64,000 nt of DNA, from contig CBDEGT010000001.1 in assembly GCA_965237965.1 (NCBI GenBank), positions 124,001-188,000 of the forward strand, read 5' to 3'. Shown here piece after piece: positions 60,602 through 64,000 of the stretch. The position numbers and the translations under genes are program-made. The first letter of the stretch is position 1; each line of letters starts with the position of its first letter. Source of the DNA: UBA2988 sp965237965 (GTDB lineage Bacteria > Gemmatimonadota > Gemmatimonadetes > Longimicrobiales > Gaopeijiaceae). Under the pieces are notes generated by a model, which was not told the DNA's origin, made no database searches, and saw nothing but the letters and a program-made list of their open reading frames with translations.

Positions 60602-60799
60602 AGGATCCCTGGAGTCGGCAGTGGCCCGTGACGGCCGTCGCCGATTCGCTTTTCCCGCCTGGAGAAGCTCCCCCTTCTTCGGCCGGCGGCGCAGTGGGTG
60701 GTCGACGCGGCGCACTTGGCAGGTAACCACGAAGACCATGGCTGCGGGGAGCGGCCGGGGCGATCGGCGCCCCATTCGACGAGAGCGGAAGACCAGACG
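60602..60799 (+). other. Remaining rpsO-pnp spacer, 5' leader of pnp
   Basis: About 200 bases without a gene. A GGGGCG-ATCG-GCGCCCC-type palindrome is near 60757-60772. No clear promoter was identified; the pnp ribosome site is weak (GAGAGCGGA upstream of ATG 60800). Confidence 0.4.
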
Positions 60800-62953
60800 A
60801 TGACCAAGCGGATCGAACGTCAGTTTGCCGGGCGGACCCTCAGGCTCGAGATCGGCCACATGGCCAAGCTCGCAGCGGGCTCTTGCCTGGTGCAGTATGG
60901 AGACACGGTGATCCTGTGTGCGGCGACCGTGCAGGACAATCCTACCCACCTGCCCTTCTTCCCGCTCACGATCGAGTATCGGGAAAAGAGCTACGCCGCC
61001 GGCAAGATTCCTGGCGGCTTCTTCAAACGTGAGGGTCAACCGGGTGAAAAGGAGATCCTCGCCGCACGCCTGACCGATCGGCCCCTCCGCCCGCTTTTCC
61101 CCGAAGGGTTCATGCACGAGACCCAGGTCGCCTGTTTCATCATCTCGGCTGATCAGGAGAACGACGCCGACGTACTCGCCCTCATGGGTGCGTCCGTGGC
61201 GCTCAACATGTCGAAGGTCCCGTTCAACACGCCGGTCGCGTCGGTGCGTGTCGGACGCATTCGCGGCAACTGGATTCTCAATCCAACGTTTCAGCAGCTC
61301 GAGTACTCGGATCTCGATATCGTCGTCGCCGGAAGCGAGGACGCCATCCTGATGGTCGAGGGGGGAGCGGTAGAGGTTGCCGAAACGGAGGTCCTGGAGG
61401 CTCTCAAGGTCGCGCACGACGGCATCCGCGAGTTGATCGGGATCCAGAACGAGCTGCTCGAGGGCCATACGGTTCCCGACATGCCGTGGACTCCGATCAA
61501 GCCCGACGAGGAGCTGGCAAGGCGGGTCGAGGCGCTCGCCGAGAGCCGGGTGGCGGAGGCTATGGAGCTGCCCGACAAGCTTGAGCGACAGCAGGCCATG
61601 GCTGCTGTTCGTGAGGACGTCATGAACACGCTGCTCCAGGAGGAAGAGAACTGGCGTGAGCACGAAGGTCAGGTCGGGACCCTGCTCCGCTCGATCGAGA
61701 AGAAGAGCATGCGCCGTACGATTCTGGAGAAGGGTGAGCGGGCCGACGGTCGCAGCGTCGATCAGGTTCGGCCGATCAGCTGCGAAATCGGCGTGTTGCC
61801 GCGCACGCATGGCTCCGCGCTGTTCACTCGCGGGCAGACCCAGGCGCTGGCGGTTTCCACGTTGGGAACCTCGCGGGACGAGCAGCGCATCGACTCGATC
61901 GATTCGGTGGAGGAGGTGACCAAGTCCTTCATGCTCCACTACAACTTCCCGCCCTTCGCGACCGGCGAGGCCAAGCCATTCCGCGGCGCCAGCCGGCGGG
62001 AGAAAGGGCACGGCGCACTGGCCGAGCGCGCGATCCAGCCGCTGCTGCCTCCGTACGAAGAGTTCCCTTATACCATCCGTGTGGTTTCCGACATCCTCGA
62101 GTCGAACGGCTCCTCTTCGATGGCTTCGGTGTGCGGTGCTTCGTTGTCGCTCATGGATGCGGGCGTGCCTTTGCGCGCGGCCTGCGCGGGCGTCGCCATG
62201 GGATTGATCAAGGAGGGGGATCGGGTCGCGGTGCTCACTGACATCCTCGGCCTCGAGGATGCGTTGGGTGACATGGACTTCAAGGTTGCCGGCACGCGCA
62301 AGGGCGTGACCTCCATCCAGATGGATATCAAGATCGAGGGGCTCACGTTCGAGATCCTCGAAGAGGCGCTGCAACGCGCCAACCGAGGTCGCATGCACAT
62401 CCTCGACGTAATGGATCAGACCATGGCGCAACCGCGTACCGAGTTGTCGCGATGGGCGCCCCGAATCACCACGATCCAGATCAACCCCGAGAAGATCGGC
62501 GAGATCATCGGCCCCAAGGGAAAGACGATCCGAGGCATCCAAGACGAATCCGGTGCCAAGATCGAGATCGACGACGCCGGTCTGGTCAAGATCGCCGCGG
62601 TGAGCATGGAGGCGAGCAATCGAGCCCGCGAGATGGTCGAGGCGATTGTTCAGGAGCCCGAGGTGGGCCGCATCTACGAGGGGCCGGTCAAGAACACTAC
62701 CACCTTTGGCGCATTCATCGAGATCCAGCCGGGGACCGAGGGGCTCTGCCACATCTCCGAGCTGGCGGAGGGCCGGGTCGAGAAGACGGAAGACGTACTC
62801 AGCAAAGGCGACATCACCAAGGTGAAGCTGCTCTCGATCGACGAGAAGGGACGACTGCGCCTGTCTCGCAAAGCCGCACTCGCCGAGCTGGCACAGACGG
62901 GTGGCGAGTCGGGAGTGCCCGAGCCCGCAGGTGCCGCAACGAACTCCGACTAG
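60800..62953 (+). CDS. pnp: Polyribonucleotide nucleotidyltransferase (PNPase)
   Basis: The 717-residue PNPase has two RNase PH domains (first: RLEIGHMAKLAAGSCLVQYGDT, second: IEKKSMRRTILEKGERADGRSV), with catalytic-loop DILGLEDALGDMDFK. A KH domain (IGPKGKTIRGIQDESGAKIEIDD) and an S1 domain (RIYEGPVKNTTTFGAFIEI) follow. It degrades RNA 3' to 5' by phosphorolysis and takes part in RNA quality control. ATG 60800 begins like homologues; the frame above is only part of the leader. The spacer before it may hold the autoregulatory site. Confidence 0.97.
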   Translation: MTKRIERQFAGRTLRLEIGHMAKLAAGSCLVQYGDTVILCAATVQDNPTHLPFFPLTIEYREKSYAAGKIPGGFFKREGQPGEKEILAARLTDRPLRPLFPEGFMHETQVACFIISADQENDADVLALMGASVALNMSKVPFNTPVASVRVGRIRGNWILNPTFQQLEYSDLDIVVAGSEDAILMVEGGAVEVAETEVLEALKVAHDGIRELIGIQNELLEGHTVPDMPWTPIKPDEELARRVEALAESRVAEAMELPDKLERQQAMAAVREDVMNTLLQEEENWREHEGQVGTLLRSIEKKSMRRTILEKGERADGRSVDQVRPISCEIGVLPRTHGSALFTRGQTQALAVSTLGTSRDEQRIDSIDSVEEVTKSFMLHYNFPPFATGEAKPFRGASRREKGHGALAERAIQPLLPPYEEFPYTIRVVSDILESNGSSSMASVCGASLSLMDAGVPLRAACAGVAMGLIKEGDRVAVLTDILGLEDALGDMDFKVAGTRKGVTSIQMDIKIEGLTFEILEEALQRANRGRMHILDVMDQTMAQPRTELSRWAPRITTIQINPEKIGEIIGPKGKTIRGIQDESGAKIEIDDAGLVKIAAVSMEASNRAREMVEAIVQEPEVGRIYEGPVKNTTTFGAFIEIQPGTEGLCHISELAEGRVEKTEDVLSKGDITKVKLLSIDEKGRLRLSRKAALAELAQTGGESGVPEPAGAATNSD

Positions 62954-62984
62954 ATGGACCCGGCTGACCCCGGTCGTATGTGAC

Positions 62985-64000
62985 ATGAGCCTGCGTTTGC
63001 GCTCGGGGGGATACGGACAGCCCGTGTTCGTATCCCCCCGAGGCGATTCGCCCCTACGCAGTGATGTGCTCGACAACGGCGTGCAGCTGTTGTCGGAGGA
63101 GATCCCAGGGGTCCGGTCTGCTTCGGTCGGTGTGTGGGTACGCCAGGGTGCCGCGCACGAGTCGACGCTCGAGATGGGCGCGAGCCACCTGCTTGAGCAC
63201 CTGGTCTTCAAGGGCACGGATCGTCGCACGGCTCGCGACCTGGCGCTCGCGCTCGAGGGATTGGGAGGTTCGCTGGACGCATACACCAGCCGTGAGAACA
63301 CCTCCTTCCAGGCCCGCGTGCTTGACGAGCACGTTTCCGAAGCACTTGACGTACTGGCCGACCTAACACTCGCCCCCCTACTGCGTTCTGAGGACCTGGA
63401 TCTCGAGCGTGAGGTCGTGCTCGAAGAGATCTCGACCGTGGAGGACACGCCGGACGATCTCGTGTTCGAGCTGCACGGAGAGCGGCTCTGGGCGGGACAC
63501 CCCTACGGCCACTCCATCCTCGGAACCCGCGAGACCGTGGCCGGGATGGCGGCTGCCACCCTTCGGCGGATCCACAGCGAGCGCTACGTCGGCCGGAACC
63601 TGGTGGTGGCGGCGGCCGGCAACGTGCAGCACGGCCCGTTTCTGGAGGCCGTGGGACGCCTGTTCGGCGGGGTCGCAGGGGGCGAGCGAAACTGCAGGGT
63701 CGCCGATCCCCCTCGGGCGGCGCGCGGGGACGAGCGCGTGCGCCGGGGGGGGGCTCAGAGCCATCTGGTCTTCGGGACCGATACGCCGCCTCACGCGCAT
63801 CCGAGCCGATACGCGCTGGTCCTGATTTCGTCAGCGCTGGGTGGAGGGATGAGCTCACGGCTGTTCCAGCGGATCCGCGAGGAGCTTGCGCTTGCCTATA
63901 CGGTTTTTTCGTTCCAGTCCTTCTACGCGCTCGCGGGCCTCACGGGTGTCTACGTCGGAACGCGACCGTCGTGGGAGGAGCGTGCGGTGGACGCGGTGCG
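62985..64000 (+). CDS. M16-family zinc metalloprotease (3' end outside window)
   Basis: The open frame from ATG 62985 runs off the window (338 codons visible). It encodes the inverted zinc motif HLLEH in ASHLLEHLVFKGT plus downstream Glu of the M16 family (ERLWAGHPYGHSILG and RLFQRIREELALAYTV). Members include pitrilysins and mitochondrial processing-peptidase-like enzymes; bacterial ones degrade peptides in the periplasm or cytoplasm. Residues 1-26 are not typical, and a perfect 14-base inverted repeat (63002-63042) lies inside them. GTG 63064 (before LDNGVQLLSEE) is a possible start that would place the repeat in the leader. Follows pnp by 31 bases. Confidence 0.85.
   Translation, partial: MSLRLRSGGYGQPVFVSPRGDSPLRSDVLDNGVQLLSEEIPGVRSASVGVWVRQGAAHESTLEMGASHLLEHLVFKGTDRRTARDLALALEGLGGSLDAYTSRENTSFQARVLDEHVSEALDVLADLTLAPLLRSEDLDLEREVVLEEISTVEDTPDDLVFELHGERLWAGHPYGHSILGTRETVAGMAAATLRRIHSERYVGRNLVVAAAGNVQHGPFLEAVGRLFGGVAGGERNCRVADPPRAARGDERVRRGGAQSHLVFGTDTPPHAHPSRYALVLISSALGGGMSSRLFQRIREELALAYTVFSFQSFYALAGLTGVYVGTRPSWEERAVDAV
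63002..63042 (+). repeat. Perfect 14-bp inverted repeat at the 5' end of the M16 gene
   Basis: CTCGGGGGGATACG (63002-63015) and CGTATCCCCCCGAG (63029-63042) flank a 13-base spacer. It lies 49 bases after the pnp stop. Either it is coding sequence of the M16 N-terminus, or it is a hairpin between pnp and the true start. Confidence 0.8.

Noticed and set aside
60524..63448. A 974-residue open frame on the minus strand antisense to pnp
   Set aside because: It mirrors the pnp codon frame in G+C-rich DNA; the pnp product is a full PNPase with all domains, and the antisense translation has no recognisable domain or ribosome site.
1..64000. Search by eye for tRNA/rRNA genes, IS elements, att sites, prophage, defence islands and replication origins
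   Set aside because: No T-loop-like tRNA ends, no rRNA segments, no transposase or integrase and no DnaA-box clusters were recognised; this is only an eye scan and could miss a single tRNA gene.

Overview
The window is chromosomal DNA from a G+C-rich, diderm (Gram-negative-type) bacterium. The diderm evidence is a TolC/HlyD export pair, a TonB-dependent B12 receptor, RseP, Sco/PCuAC copper lipoproteins and a TolC-type signal peptide. Gene order and protein style (short RpoD-like sigma factor without region 1.1, a GlmU-like protein of the alternative type, a YlxQ-like L7Ae protein between nusA and infB, many GTG/TTG starts and 4-bp ATGA/GTGA overlaps) suggest Gemmatimonadota or a relative. That placement is inference, not proof. 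No rRNA, tRNA, CRISPR array, prophage or insertion sequence was found. Most of the window is core chromosome.

Region by region. 1-4237 (minus): a HlyD-like adaptor (cut by the window edge) and TolC, then a secreted unknown protein and an atypical creatininase-family protein. 4222-11191 (mostly plus): a very large NtrY-like sensor kinase whose start overlaps the divergent creatininase start, an RsbRD-like regulatory domain, a membrane protein and ComM. 11199-15037: a 46-residue acidic mini-protein, an AT-richer intergenic stretch, a SAM methyltransferase, and an osmoprotectant ABC importer whose permease and binding protein are fused. 15167-17572: a copper-delivery cluster for cytochrome c oxidase (Sco1, PCuAC, CtaG, small membrane protein). 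17785-19714: a Tat-exported aldo/keto reductase and an SDR. 19909-22386: promoter, cobalamin riboswitch and BtuB-like receptor. 22490-29532: class V aminotransferase, ThpR, an unknown anchored protein, an NtrX-like regulator, a matrixin-like protease, aldehyde dehydrogenase and signal peptidase I.

29731-38901 is a long plus-strand housekeeping run: RpoD-like sigma factor, then a near-consensus promoter and rplM-rpsI-rpsB-tsf-pyrH-frr-uppS-cdsA-dxr-rseP (ribosome, translation factors, UMP kinase, isoprenoid and phospholipid precursors, envelope protease). 38950-42569 is a minus operon (response regulator, mannose-1-phosphate guanylyltransferase, GlmU-like nucleotidyltransferase, MBL hydrolase) with a recognisable promoter. 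42702-48088: lipoprotein, serS, sensor kinase, UvrD/PcrA helicase. 48079-49840 (minus): a zinc-dependent phospholipase C-like protein and a coiled-coil membrane protein. 49970-51772: murA, with Asp in place of the catalytic Cys, and a phasin-like protein. 51790-64000: a structured leader followed by rimP-nusA-ylxQ-infB, then ylxP-rbfA-truB-ribF-rpsO-pnp and the start of an M16 peptidase gene.

The most interesting signals are regulatory. A promoter upstream of rimP-nusA-infB would fire directly into two tandem intrinsic terminators. A palindrome covers the rpsI stop codon. Related palindromic elements lie between infB and ylxP and between rpsO and pnp. A perfect 14-bp inverted repeat sits at the start of the M16 gene. 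Protein oddities are MurA with Cys to Asp, a creatininase with changed metal-site residues, an oversized NtrY-like kinase and a helicase gene without a normal start codon.
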